In this document: in pieces, positions 33,948-44,613 of the stretch
Layout of the letters: the number at the start of each line of letters is the position of its first letter
Numbering within the stretch: position 1 is the stretch's first letter
Origin: Rhodospirillales bacterium
GTDB lineage: Bacteria; Pseudomonadota; Alphaproteobacteria; Micavibrionales; Micavibrionaceae
Length of the DNA stretch: 64,000 bases
Direction: 5' to 3'
Assembly: GCA_020638155.1 (NCBI GenBank)
Contig: JACKJB010000001.1
Location: 372,001-436,000, forward strand
Notes under the pieces: generated by a model
Told to the model about the DNA's origin: nothing
Databases searched by the model: none
Seen by the model: the letters and a program-made list of their open reading frames with translations, nothing else
Translations under genes and position numbers: made by a program

Positions 33948-34073
33948 GGAGAGGGGTGCGTAGACTTGGCAAACTTGTTTGCCTATGTCGCAGCCGGGTG
34001 AGGGCCCTCACCCACTTTGCTATACCCGCCAAGGCGGTTAAGCGCCGTTGCCCTCTCCCTGAAGGGAGAGGGG
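33933..34073. repeat. Composite palindromic repeat, family R1 copy B
   Basis: Palindrome CCCCTCTCCC..GGGAGAGGGG at 33933-33956, inner pair GGGTGAGGG/CCCTCACCC at about 33996-34013, second palindrome at 34051-34072. The first palindrome supplies the GNAT stop codon; the element fills most of the gap before ppdK. Confidence 0.9.
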
Positions 34074-34145
34074 GGATTGCGATTGCATTTGGCTCTTTCA
34101 GCCGCTAAGCTCGGAATCACTTCAGAAAACATAGATTGCGGGGAC

Positions 34146-36869
<2,724 letters not shown>

Positions 36870-36870
36870 C

Positions 36871-37026
36871 ATGAGTGAGAAAAAAGACATGCCCGAAGAA
36901 AAGGGCGCAACGTTCGACATGTACCACTTTTTCAGCCGCAAGGATGTTTTGCTGGCGGCGGCGGTGATTGTTGCGTTGCTGCTTTATGTGCTGTTCAAAG
37001 TGCTGACCAGCGGGCATACGGTTTAA
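36871..37026 (+). CDS. Small single-pass membrane protein, 51 aa
   Basis: Begins one base after the ppdK stop with AAAGGAAA about 13 bases upstream. The sequence is a charged N-terminus (MSEKKDMPEEKGATFDMYHF), a basic turn (SRKD) and one transmembrane helix (VLLAAAVIVALLLYVLFKVL) with a short tail. Size, helix and position suggest a genuine co-translated gene. Function unknown. Confidence 0.65.
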   Translation: MSEKKDMPEEKGATFDMYHFFSRKDVLLAAAVIVALLLYVLFKVLTSGHTV

Positions 37027-37043
37027 GAATTAATAATATCCTC

Positions 37044-37121
37044 TGTCATTTCGAACGCATGTGAGAAATCTCATGCCATGTGGGGGGAGATCCCTCCGCG
37101 CGATGCGCGTTCGGGATGACA
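37044..37121. repeat. Palindromic repeat, family R2 copy 1
   Basis: Left TGTCATTTCGAACGCATGTG and right GCGCGTTCGGGATGACA ends form an imperfect hairpin. Same family as copies at 38610, 44470 and 48619. Lies between the ppdK unit and the next, convergent gene. Confidence 0.85.
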
Positions 37122-37128
37122 GTTTTGG

Positions 37129-37701
37129 CTAAGACCCTGCCTTCGGTGTCTTTAGCTGCGGGTAGATCCGCTCTATTTCCCCTTTGACTTCCAGCGCGGC
37201 TTTTTGTGTATCATTCAATGTGCTTTTATCCCGCGATGATATATTCATAGCCGCTGCTGTCGGTAACAGTGTTGGTGCAAATAATAGAGAAAATCCCATC
37301 ATCATAAGAGGAAAAACATCGCCTTTTTTGAAGGTGGTAATAGGATTGAGATCTTTAAAATCAATCGGCTCTACCTTTTTAAGCTCTTTGGCGATTGGCT
37401 GCAGGTAAGAGTGAGCATCAGGCGCCATGTCTTGTGTCACTTCGTTAAAGATGCTGCTCAGGCGCATGTTATCGGCCCGCATTTTCCATGCCAGGTAAGC
37501 GAATGTGGCATTGATGGCAAGAGCGGGGATCATTGTTGTGGCTGGCGCTAAGACGATCACTCCTAAACATGCGGCAGAGCCGAAAAGGGCTTTTAGGGCC
37601 GTATCTTTACGCTTGGTGCTGATGAACTGATAAACATTTGCGCTCGTCTCGTAGCTGTCCTGCGCGGCTTTAAATTTTTGGTTTTGCTGGTCGTTGTTCA
37701 T
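37129..37701 (-). CDS. Membrane hypothetical protein, 190 aa
   Basis: Not recognised. Hydrophobic hairpin at residues ~38-75 (ALFGSAACLGVIVLAPATTM; IPALAINATFAYLAWKM) and a second helix at ~130-155 (MMMGFSLLFAPTLLPTAAAM), charged termini. No signal peptide; cytoplasmic N-terminus likely. General layout recalls the 203-aa membrane gene at 31955 but no clear sequence identity. Confidence 0.7.
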   Translation of the reverse strand: MNNDQQNQKFKAAQDSYETSANVYQFISTKRKDTALKALFGSAACLGVIVLAPATTMIPALAINATFAYLAWKMRADNMRLSSIFNEVTQDMAPDAHSYLQPIAKELKKVEPIDFKDLNPITTFKKGDVFPLMMMGFSLLFAPTLLPTAAAMNISSRDKSTLNDTQKAALEVKGEIERIYPQLKTPKAGS

Positions 37702-37735
37702 TTGTATCGCCCCTGTTTATGTAATCAGAGAAGTT

Positions 37736-38500
37736 CTAGCAAATGACTTTAAGATCGGCAAGATGTAATTGCGCTTCGTCTTTAATCTGGGCAATGCCAA
37801 CCGCTCCGCAGGATGAGCGCATTTCCCCGGCTATTTTGCTGTTTTTATCGGTGATTTCCGTGCCGGGGGGCGGCAGGGCGTCACTTTCGACGGCGTAAAG
37901 GTGCTTTTTGGCAAGGCCGCGGTGATGCATGCGGGCGGTGAGTTCCTGGCCGACATAGCAGCCTTTTTTAAAAGAGACGCCGTTTAAGGTATCGATCCGG
38001 CATTCGATCAGGGTTGAGGATTGCGGGATCATGTCGCGGCTGCCGTCCGGGACGCACAGGCGGATGCGGTGTTCGTCCCATGCGGCGAAGGGCTGCTCTT
38101 CCATATCAACCGGCTTTTCAAAGCTGCGGAACCCCATGTTCGGGTGCCGGGCATCCGGGACGGCATGATTGGCGCTGGCACCAACGAGGGCGTAAACATC
38201 ATTGTTGTTTTCGACCGAGAGTGTTACGGCGGCGCGCAGGCGGTAGAGATTGAGACGCTTATATAAGTCCTGCGCCCGGTCGCCACCTTCACAGTCGATC
38301 AGCAGGAAGTCATCGCCTTTAATGACAAAGAAATCGTGCAGGAATTTTCCCTGCGGGGTCAGCAGGCAGGCATAAAGAGAAGGCTGGCTTTCCAGCAGGT
38401 TTATATCGTTGCTGATGAGGCCCTGCAGGAATTTAAAGCGGTCTTCGCCCTCAATGTGGATGAGGCCGCGATTCTGTAATTTTACAAAAAATGCGTTCAT
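37736..38500 (-). CDS. ygfZ: Folate-binding protein YgfZ (Fe-S cluster/tRNA modification related)
   Basis: GcvT-like fold protein that helps Fe-S enzymes such as MiaB. The signature K-G-C-Y-V-G-Q-E-L-T is present in VSFKKGCYVGQELTARMHHRG. N-terminus LIHIEGEDRFKFLQGLISNDI matches the family. 254 residues is normal. Stands alone between hypothetical genes and a repeat island. Confidence 0.95.
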   Translation of the reverse strand: MNAFFVKLQNRGLIHIEGEDRFKFLQGLISNDINLLESQPSLYACLLTPQGKFLHDFFVIKGDDFLLIDCEGGDRAQDLYKRLNLYRLRAAVTLSVENNNDVYALVGASANHAVPDARHPNMGFRSFEKPVDMEEQPFAAWDEHRIRLCVPDGSRDMIPQSSTLIECRIDTLNGVSFKKGCYVGQELTARMHHRGLAKKHLYAVESDALPPPGTEITDKNSKIAGEMRSSCGAVGIAQIKDEAQLHLADLKVIC

Positions 38501-38507
38501 GTGTTTA

Positions 38508-38784
38508 TTTTAACCACGAATAGACACGAATGAACACAAATGGGGTATAAAATAATGTAATTATCTCTTTGATATATACTTTGTTAAGAGCGGGAAATTT
38601 TTAATATACGTCATCCCGAGCGCAGTCGAGGGATCTTACCCGCTGTCTTATTGCGAAGATCCCTCGACTGCGCTCGGGATGACAAAAAAGGCTGCTAAAT
38701 TTCAAGCGCCGAAAAATGCGCATACGTTAACGGGACAATGGCTTAAAATAATTCGTGTCAATTTGTGTTTATTCGTGGTTAAAA
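38508..38784. repeat. Composite repeat: flanking ACCACGAA arms with an R2 palindrome inside
   Basis: Left arm (TTTTAACCACGAATA..., 38508-38541) and right arm (...TATTCGTGGTTAAAA, 38751-38784) are inverted relative to each other. Between them, 38610-38637 and 38656-38683 form a perfect 28-bp hairpin around an 18-base loop (GTCATCCCGAGCG.. / ..CGCTCGGGATGAC). This fills the 290-base gap between ygfZ and the glycosyltransferase gene; no coding sequence seen. Confidence 0.9.
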
Positions 38785-38790
38785 AATACT

Positions 38791-39756
38791 ATGAAGGTTC
38801 TTTTTATCACATCCAGCCGTCTTGGCGATGCTGTTTTATCGACGGGGCTGCTGGATCACATTATTAAGACGTATCCGCAGGCCGAAATTACTGTGGCGTG
38901 CGGACCGTTGCCTAAAAGCCTGTTTGACGGGATGCCGGGGCTGGTGCGGGTGATTACCTTGAAGAAGCAGAAATATCACGGGCATTGGGTAAATTTATGG
39001 AAGCAGGTTGCCGGAACGCGGTGGGATCTGGTGGTTGATCTGCGGGACAGTGCTGTATCGCGGTTGATCCGGGCGCGGCAGCGTTTCATTTACGGCAAGC
39101 ATATTGATGGCCAGCGTCATAAGGTCGAGCAAGGGGCGGCGGTGATGAAGCTGGATTCTGTACCGTCACCGGTGATTTGGGTTTCTGCGGAACAGCAGAA
39201 AGCGGCACAGGCGCTCATTCCGGATGGCGGGCCTGTACTTGGTGTGGGGCCGACGGCGAACTGGATTGGGAAGACATGGCCTGCTGACCGGTTTATCGCT
39301 GTTGTTGAGAAACTGACCGCGGCAGACGGTATCCTGCCGGGCGCACGGGTTGCCGTGTTTGCAGCACCGGGCGAGGAAGAGGATGCGTATACGGTCTTGA
39401 ATGCCGTGCCGCAGGACCGCCAGATTGATGTGATCGCCAAAACCGATCCGGGGACAGCGGCGGCGGCGTTGCAACGCTGTGCTTTATATATAGGAAACGA
39501 TTCCGGCCTGATGCACTGTGCGGCGGCAGCCTGTGTGCCGACGGTGGGAGTGTTCGGGCCGAGTTACCCGCATTTGTACCGTCCGTGGGGCGATCATACG
39601 GTTTATGCCCGGACGGCGGAAAGCTATGATGAGCTGATTGACTTTGACGGGTACGACCCGAAGACGCTGGAACGGTCATTGATGACGTCATTGTCTGTGG
39701 ATGATGTGATGGAAATGATTACGGATTTCTGGCAGGCACGGAAACAGGCCGCGTAG
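38791..39756 (+). CDS. GT9 glycosyltransferase (ADP-heptose:LPS heptosyltransferase-like)
   Basis: Predicted outer-core/LPS glycosyltransferase. Start 38791 (MKVLFITSSRLGDAVLSTGL) gives the family's N-terminal nucleotide fold; upstream codons come from the repeat. The GT9 signature ALYIGNDSGLMHCAAAACVP and VGVFGPSYP are present, as is VVDLRDS. 321 residues is normal. Donor and acceptor cannot be told. Confidence 0.86.
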   Translation: MKVLFITSSRLGDAVLSTGLLDHIIKTYPQAEITVACGPLPKSLFDGMPGLVRVITLKKQKYHGHWVNLWKQVAGTRWDLVVDLRDSAVSRLIRARQRFIYGKHIDGQRHKVEQGAAVMKLDSVPSPVIWVSAEQQKAAQALIPDGGPVLGVGPTANWIGKTWPADRFIAVVEKLTAADGILPGARVAVFAAPGEEEDAYTVLNAVPQDRQIDVIAKTDPGTAAAALQRCALYIGNDSGLMHCAAAACVPTVGVFGPSYPHLYRPWGDHTVYARTAESYDELIDFDGYDPKTLERSLMTSLSVDDVMEMITDFWQARKQAA

Positions 39757-39759
39757 ATT

Positions 39760-40854
39760 TTACCAGTTATAGCGCAGGCCGACCTGCATGCCGTAGGACT
39801 CGTTATTGACTTCGTTAAATTTTTGAATGCTTTCAGTGTTGTCGGCAAAGAACGTTTTATCATAGCCGTCTTCACCGCTGCGTTGCATATAGGTGGCATC
39901 AACGGTCAGGGCGTAATCGTCACCTAGGGCGTAGGCATATTCCGCGTTAAACAGGAACCCATCGGCGTCGGCTTCCTGGGTGTAACTTGGGTCTTGTCTG
40001 AAGGCAGCCCGTCCGCGCCAGTAGCCTTCGCCGTAAAAGTCGAGATCATGATATTGACCGCGCAGGCGCAGCATGTTTTTCTGTCCCCGGACTTCCCCTT
40101 CAAGGCCAACGAACGGGCCGTACCAGTTTGCCTGGTAATGCCAGTCGAAATCCGTAGGGCCAACAGGGCCAATTGCGGGAATAATCTGGTTGACGTTGGT
40201 CATCGTGTATTTTTGCTGATCTACGGCGTACCCGATTAGCGGCATGACCGTGACGGTCGGTGTGGCTTTGTTCATGGCTTCCTGGAGCGCGCGCATGCGG
40301 CGGGCTTTTCCTTTTGCCGTGCGCGGCGTTTTTGAGCGCAGGATTTTTTGGGCGCGTTTTTGCGGATCTCCGGTCAGGAAAAATTTATAACCGACAGCCG
40401 CGGAAATTCCTGCCGCGTAACCGCCGTCAGAATCTGCCAGTGTGCGGGAGAATTCATCCATCCGGTTATCTTCGTTGTAATCCGAGTCCTGGTTTTCCCC
40501 GGCGATCGGCATGCCAAGGGTCAGGGTTGCTTCGAGATGCAGGTCGCCATTGATTACGGAGAGGTCAACAGGCTCTTCGTGGACAACGCCACCGGTCACT
40601 TCGAGTAGTGTAATGTCGCGCCATGTCAGTTCGGACAGGATGTTTGGCGTGGCCTGTCCGGTGATGTCGGAGGCAATATTCCAGTCAAAATTATCAACGC
40701 GAACCCCGGTGCCGACAGACCATGTTGTTTTGCCACGGGTCAGGAATGGTTCAAACCCCTGTTTGGCCAGCGTTGTCTGCGCAGAAGCCGGGGAGGATAA
40801 TCCGATCCCCATTATCAAAGCCAGTAGCGATGCCGATTTCCTTAATCTGTTCAT
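39760..40854 (-). CDS. Outer-membrane beta-barrel protein, tandem copy 2
   Basis: Signal peptide (KSASLLALIMGIGLSSPASA) then a barrel-like mature part ending in an aromatic residue (LRYNW). It shares a set of blocks with the next gene upstream: PFLTRGKTTWS, ASDITGQATPNI, GYKFFLTGDP..RAQKI, TPRTAKG, PLIGYAVDQQKY, WYGPFVGLEGE, RGQYHDL, EYAYALGDDYALT. Start 40854 lies 1 base from the upstream stop, so both are one unit. Possibly omptin- or porin-like; no protease residues confirmed. Confidence 0.75.
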   Translation of the reverse strand: MNRLRKSASLLALIMGIGLSSPASAQTTLAKQGFEPFLTRGKTTWSVGTGVRVDNFDWNIASDITGQATPNILSELTWRDITLLEVTGGVVHEEPVDLSVINGDLHLEATLTLGMPIAGENQDSDYNEDNRMDEFSRTLADSDGGYAAGISAAVGYKFFLTGDPQKRAQKILRSKTPRTAKGKARRMRALQEAMNKATPTVTVMPLIGYAVDQQKYTMTNVNQIIPAIGPVGPTDFDWHYQANWYGPFVGLEGEVRGQKNMLRLRGQYHDLDFYGEGYWRGRAAFRQDPSYTQEADADGFLFNAEYAYALGDDYALTVDATYMQRSGEDGYDKTFFADNTESIQKFNEVNNESYGMQVGLRYNW

Positions 40855-40855
40855 A

Positions 40856-41920
40856 TCAATCCCAGTTGTACCTGACCCCCATGCGCAGGGCATGAGATTC
40901 ATCGTCGAGTTCGTAAAGCTTTACGGTTACCGGGTCGGCACCCTGAAACGAGTCGACTTGTGTCCCTTCGTCGGTTGTGCGGCGCTGGAAGAATCCTTCA
41001 AAGGTCAGGGCGTAATCTTCGCCGAGAGCATAAGCATATTCCGCGTTCAGGGTGATGCCCTCACCGTCGGCTTCCTGCTCCCACGTGCTGTTGCCAATAT
41101 GGTCGGTCAGGACGGCATCATAGCTCAGGTCATGATATTGGCTGCGCACACGCATCATATGTTTTTTGTTTTTGATTTCAGCTTCCGCGCCGAAGAAGGG
41201 GCCGCGCCAGTTTGTTATGTAGTCCGCTTTGAATACCGTGTCTTCAAAGTCAGGAATGATCTCGAACCCTTCTTCGATGACATAGTTTTGCTGGTCTATT
41301 CCATACCCGACAAGCGGCGTCACGCTAATATAAGGGCCGGACGATTGCAGGGCTTTTTGTAGGGCGCGGTGCTTTTTCATGCGCCCTTTTGCTGTCCGCG
41401 GTGTCGGCGTATTCATGATTTTCTGGGCGCGGTATCCCGGTGTGCCGGTCAGGTTGATTTGATAACCGAGCGATACCTGAGCGCCAATGGCATCGCCTTT
41501 GAGCTGGTTAGTGGCCTGGCGGTTGGCCTCCAATGTACGGTCATCTCCGGCGAAAGCAGAGATCTGGCTGTAGCCATCAACTATAATGCCGCCCCTGATT
41601 TCGGCGTCGGCATGAATACCACCTTTAATAAAGAGAATATCAGCTGGCTCTATATGACGGACATTCGCTTTGGCTTCGATAAAAGAAACATCGTCATAGC
41701 TGTCTTCAATGAAAATATTGGGAGTTACTGTGCCGGTGATATCGGAGGCAGAGCGGAACGTTGTTTTGTTGTTCCTGAGGCCGCCGCTGATACTCCATGT
41801 TGTCTCGCCACGGGTCAGAAAAGGCTGGAACTGCTTTTGTGCAGAACGATTTTGGGCGCCGGCATCCTGTGAGACAGCTGAAAGAAGTATTACTGCAGAT
41901 GCCAGATAAAAACGCCGCAT
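40856..41920 (-). CDS. Outer-membrane beta-barrel protein, tandem copy 1
   Basis: First of the duplicate pair. Signal peptide (RRFYLASAVILLSAVSQDAGA) then the same blocks as the copy downstream: PFLTRGETTWS, SASDITGTVTPNI, GYQINLTGTP..RAQKI, TPRTAKGRMKKHRAL, PLVGYGIDQQNY, WRGPFFGAEAE, VRSQYHDL, EYAYALGEDYALT, and C-terminal RYNWD. The C-terminal residue is D rather than an aromatic, less typical of Bam substrates. Start 41920 chosen for its signal peptide. Confidence 0.75.
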   Translation of the reverse strand: MRRFYLASAVILLSAVSQDAGAQNRSAQKQFQPFLTRGETTWSISGGLRNNKTTFRSASDITGTVTPNIFIEDSYDDVSFIEAKANVRHIEPADILFIKGGIHADAEIRGGIIVDGYSQISAFAGDDRTLEANRQATNQLKGDAIGAQVSLGYQINLTGTPGYRAQKIMNTPTPRTAKGRMKKHRALQKALQSSGPYISVTPLVGYGIDQQNYVIEEGFEIIPDFEDTVFKADYITNWRGPFFGAEAEIKNKKHMMRVRSQYHDLSYDAVLTDHIGNSTWEQEADGEGITLNAEYAYALGEDYALTFEGFFQRRTTDEGTQVDSFQGADPVTVKLYELDDESHALRMGVRYNWD

Positions 41921-42041
41921 GGCCTGTTCTTTAAAAATCCCCAATTGAAAAACTAAAAACAACAATAAAAGGCCGTTACGGCAAGACCTAGCGTTATTGC
42001 CTGTAAATCAAAGCTTTTCTGTGGATAGAGCGGTTGACGGC

Positions 42042-42596
42042 TTAGTCGTTCAGATTATCGTCTTCCTGCTGTGACATCGGGTAAGATGTGCGCTGCAGGG
42101 TACGGGTCTGGTATTGTTCGCCAAGAATCGCGTCAATGTAGATTTCACGGCTTTCATCGGCGACATCGTAAGGGGCGTGTTCTACACGTTCCCAGCCTTT
42201 TGAAACCATGCAGGTCTCAAAGTCATGATATTCAAGATGTTCGGCGCGCAGGTAGCCGTCGCGTTCAGGGTAATCCCATTCCGCCAGATCGCCGCTCGGC
42301 AGGGTCGGGTCGGGAACTTCGTCATAATCGGTGATTTCGCCGGGAGTGACATAGCGAATCGCACTCAGCCGTTCCAGTTCACGCAGTTCGGTGACGCAGC
42401 GGGAAATATCGCGGTTCAGCATTTGCTGGGCTTTGGGGCCGCGCTGGTAAATGGCGTCTGTGGTATCGACACGCTGCCAGAAATGCGGCTGGGTCCGCAG
42501 TTCCATTTCATCTACGGGCTCGTAGTCGGATGAGCAGGCGGCCAGGCTGAGCAGCAGCGCGCTTGAAAGAACCAGGTATTTACGTGATTTGAACAT
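42042..42596 (-). CDS. Lipoprotein, 184 aa
   Basis: Signal peptide with lipobox LSLAACSS gives a lipid-modified protein. Mature part is acidic and rich in W, Y, E, P (HFWQRVDTTDAIYQRG; EWDYPERDGYL), with one cysteine pair (SRCVTEL; ETCMVSKGW) that may bond. Family not recognised. It lies 121 bases downstream of nothing on its strand; transcription likely independent. Confidence 0.75.
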   Translation of the reverse strand: MFKSRKYLVLSSALLLSLAACSSDYEPVDEMELRTQPHFWQRVDTTDAIYQRGPKAQQMLNRDISRCVTELRELERLSAIRYVTPGEITDYDEVPDPTLPSGDLAEWDYPERDGYLRAEHLEYHDFETCMVSKGWERVEHAPYDVADESREIYIDAILGEQYQTRTLQRTSYPMSQQEDDNLND

Positions 42597-42660
42597 AAAG
42601 CTTTCCCGCAAGATAAGATAAACCGTGCAGAGTCAAAGATACCAAGGCCGCGCAGGCGGC

Positions 42661-44613
42661 TCAATGGTCTTTTGCATTTATCCACCATGTTTCCAGTACC
42701 ATGCCGTAAAGCGGGGTTTTATCCGGGTGGCGCAGGAAATTCCGGTACGCGGCATAGTCTGCCCCGGCGTAATAGAGAGGGATCGTGTAATAGCCCCAGG
42801 TCAGTATGCGGTCGAGCGCATGGGCGTGGGCGGTCAGGGCGGCATAGTCTTTGGCGTTAGCGATCCCCTGCGCCAGCGAATCGACTGCCGGGTGGCAGAT
42901 TCCGGGAAAGTTCCAGCGCGCAGGCTGGTTTGCCGATTCGCAGCTCCAGTAGAGCATTTGCTCTGTGCCGGGGGACAGGCTGTTGGTCCAGTGATACAGG
43001 ACCATATCGAAATCATATTCATTTAAGCGCCCCCGGAAGGCGGCTGTGTCCAGAACGCGGACATTGGCGTCGATCCCGAGACGTTTTAAGCCGTTTATAA
43101 AGGACAACGCCAGTTTTTCATCTTCGGGGGAGTCGAGCATGATTTCAAACTTGAAAGGCGCTCCGGTATCTTGGTGGACGCGCTTGCCGTCTTTGACGAT
43201 CCAGCCTGAATCCTGCAACAGCGTGTCAGCCTTGCGCAGGTTTTCCCGTTGGGCGCGCTGGTCTTTTGCGTGGGGCGGTTGCCATGCGGGGCCGAATATG
43301 TCGGCGGGCAGGGAGTCTTTCCATGGGGTCAGTAATGCCAGCTCCGCTTCGCCGGGCTTTCCTGAAGCGGCAAGGGATGCGTTCGGGAAGAAGCTGGAAA
43401 TCCTTTTGTATTGGCCGTGATACAGGTTGGTGTTGATCCAGTTGAAGTCGAGGACGTAGCCCAGCGCTTCACGGACGCTGCGATCATCGAACGGTGGGCG
43501 ACGTGTATTGAAAATCAGAGAGCGCACCCGTTCCGGGCGTCCGTGCGGCAGGGCCTCTGCAACGATATCGCCGCTTTTGATTGCCGGGAAGTCATAGGCT
43601 GTGGCCCATTTCCCGGCATCGGATTCGCGGCGGAAATCGAGATCGCCTGACTTGAAGGCTTCGAAGGCGACGGTGTCGTCGCGGTAATAATCGTAGACAA
43701 TTTTATCGGCGTTATAATGGCCGACATTGACGGGCAGATCTTTGGCCCAGTAATCGGGGACGCGCTCATAAACGATGCGGCGGCCCGGATCGACTTCGGC
43801 GATGCGGTACGGGCCGTTGAGTACTGGGATTTCCAGCAGCGTTGAGTCGAATTCTTTCCCAGCCCACCAGTTTTTGGACAGGACCGGCATCATGGCGAAG
43901 ATCATGACGGTTTCCCTGTCGTAGCCGTTGCCAAAGTGGAAATAAACGGTGCGCTCATCAATGATCTTTGCTTCATCGGCAAGCTTGTAAATACGCCGCA
44001 TATTCGGGCGTCCTGACTCGCGCAGCGTTTCGAAGGAGAATAAAACGTCTTCGGCGGTGATCGGGCTGCCGTCGTGAAATTTTGCGGCGGGGTTGATATA
44101 GACGGTCAAGGCGGAACGGTCTTCGGGGATGTCTACTTTTTCGGCGATCAGCGGGTACATCGTAAACGGCTCATCCCAGACGCGCTGCATCAGGCGGTCA
44201 TAGACGAGGTTTAGTCCTTGCGCGGCCTTGCCTTTGATGGCGTAAGGATTGAGATTGTAGAATGTGCCGATGGCGGCTTGTTTATATGTGCCGCCTTTGG
44301 GCGCGTCGGGATTGGCGTAGTCCAGATGGGTGAAATTCGCGCTGTATTTGGGATTTCCATGCATGGCGAGCCCGGTCAGCTCTTCAGCCTGCGCAGGTAC
44401 GACCAAGAAGATCGTAATAATAAATTTTACCGCGAAGATACGAAGGGACGAAAATACCGATCTTTTATTGTCATTCCGAGCGAATGCGAGGAATCTTCGC
44501 AGGCGGGCAAGCCAAAGATCCCTCACATACGTTCGGGATGACAAGAATAATAGGGGGCCTTCGTTTCTTCGCCTCTTCGCGGCTTTTAAAAAGTGGAGTA
44601 TGTTTTTCATCAT
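42661..44613 (-). CDS. Oligopeptide-type ABC transporter substrate-binding protein (SBP family 5)
   Basis: Periplasmic binding protein, about 600 mature residues. Family-5 blocks: GLNLVYDRLMQRVWDEPF, VDIPEDRSALTVYINPAAKF HDGSPITAEDV (read as PAAKFHDGSPITAEDVLFS), LLEIPVLNGPYRIAEVDPGR, RSLIFNTRRPPFDDRSVREAL. Ends ..YGMVLETWWIN. Secretion helix IFAVKFIITIFLVVPAQA. The N-terminal start is uncertain because the ~40 codons before that helix run through a palindromic repeat and overlap the start of the divergent macro gene; 44613 is one option. No transporter genes nearby. Confidence 0.85.
   Translation of the reverse strand: MMKNILHFLKAAKRRRNEGPLLFLSSRTYVRDLWLARLRRFLAFARNDNKRSVFSSLRIFAVKFIITIFLVVPAQAEELTGLAMHGNPKYSANFTHLDYANPDAPKGGTYKQAAIGTFYNLNPYAIKGKAAQGLNLVYDRLMQRVWDEPFTMYPLIAEKVDIPEDRSALTVYINPAAKFHDGSPITAEDVLFSFETLRESGRPNMRRIYKLADEAKIIDERTVYFHFGNGYDRETVMIFAMMPVLSKNWWAGKEFDSTLLEIPVLNGPYRIAEVDPGRRIVYERVPDYWAKDLPVNVGHYNADKIVYDYYRDDTVAFEAFKSGDLDFRRESDAGKWATAYDFPAIKSGDIVAEALPHGRPERVRSLIFNTRRPPFDDRSVREALGYVLDFNWINTNLYHGQYKRISSFFPNASLAASGKPGEAELALLTPWKDSLPADIFGPAWQPPHAKDQRAQRENLRKADTLLQDSGWIVKDGKRVHQDTGAPFKFEIMLDSPEDEKLALSFINGLKRLGIDANVRVLDTAAFRGRLNEYDFDMVLYHWTNSLSPGTEQMLYWSCESANQPARWNFPGICHPAVDSLAQGIANAKDYAALTAHAHALDRILTWGYYTIPLYYAGADYAAYRNFLRHPDKTPLYGMVLETWWINAKDH
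44425..44592. repeat. Composite repeat: R2 copy 3 with flanking inverted arms inside the SBP 5' end
   Basis: Inner hairpin from GTCATTCCGAGCGAATGCGA (44470) to ..GTTCGGGATGAC (44542). Outer arms TTTACCGCGAAGATACGAAG (about 44424-44445) and CTTCGCCTCTTCGCGGCTTT (about 44567-44586) are inverted copies, as in the 38.5-kb island. The repeat lies inside the open frame upstream of the binding protein's signal helix. Confidence 0.85.

Noticed and set aside
34017..34145. Extended N-terminus for pyruvate phosphate dikinase
   Set aside because: The extra codons come from the palindromic repeat, and the known N-terminus starts at the conserved WVYSFGGGLTEG block.
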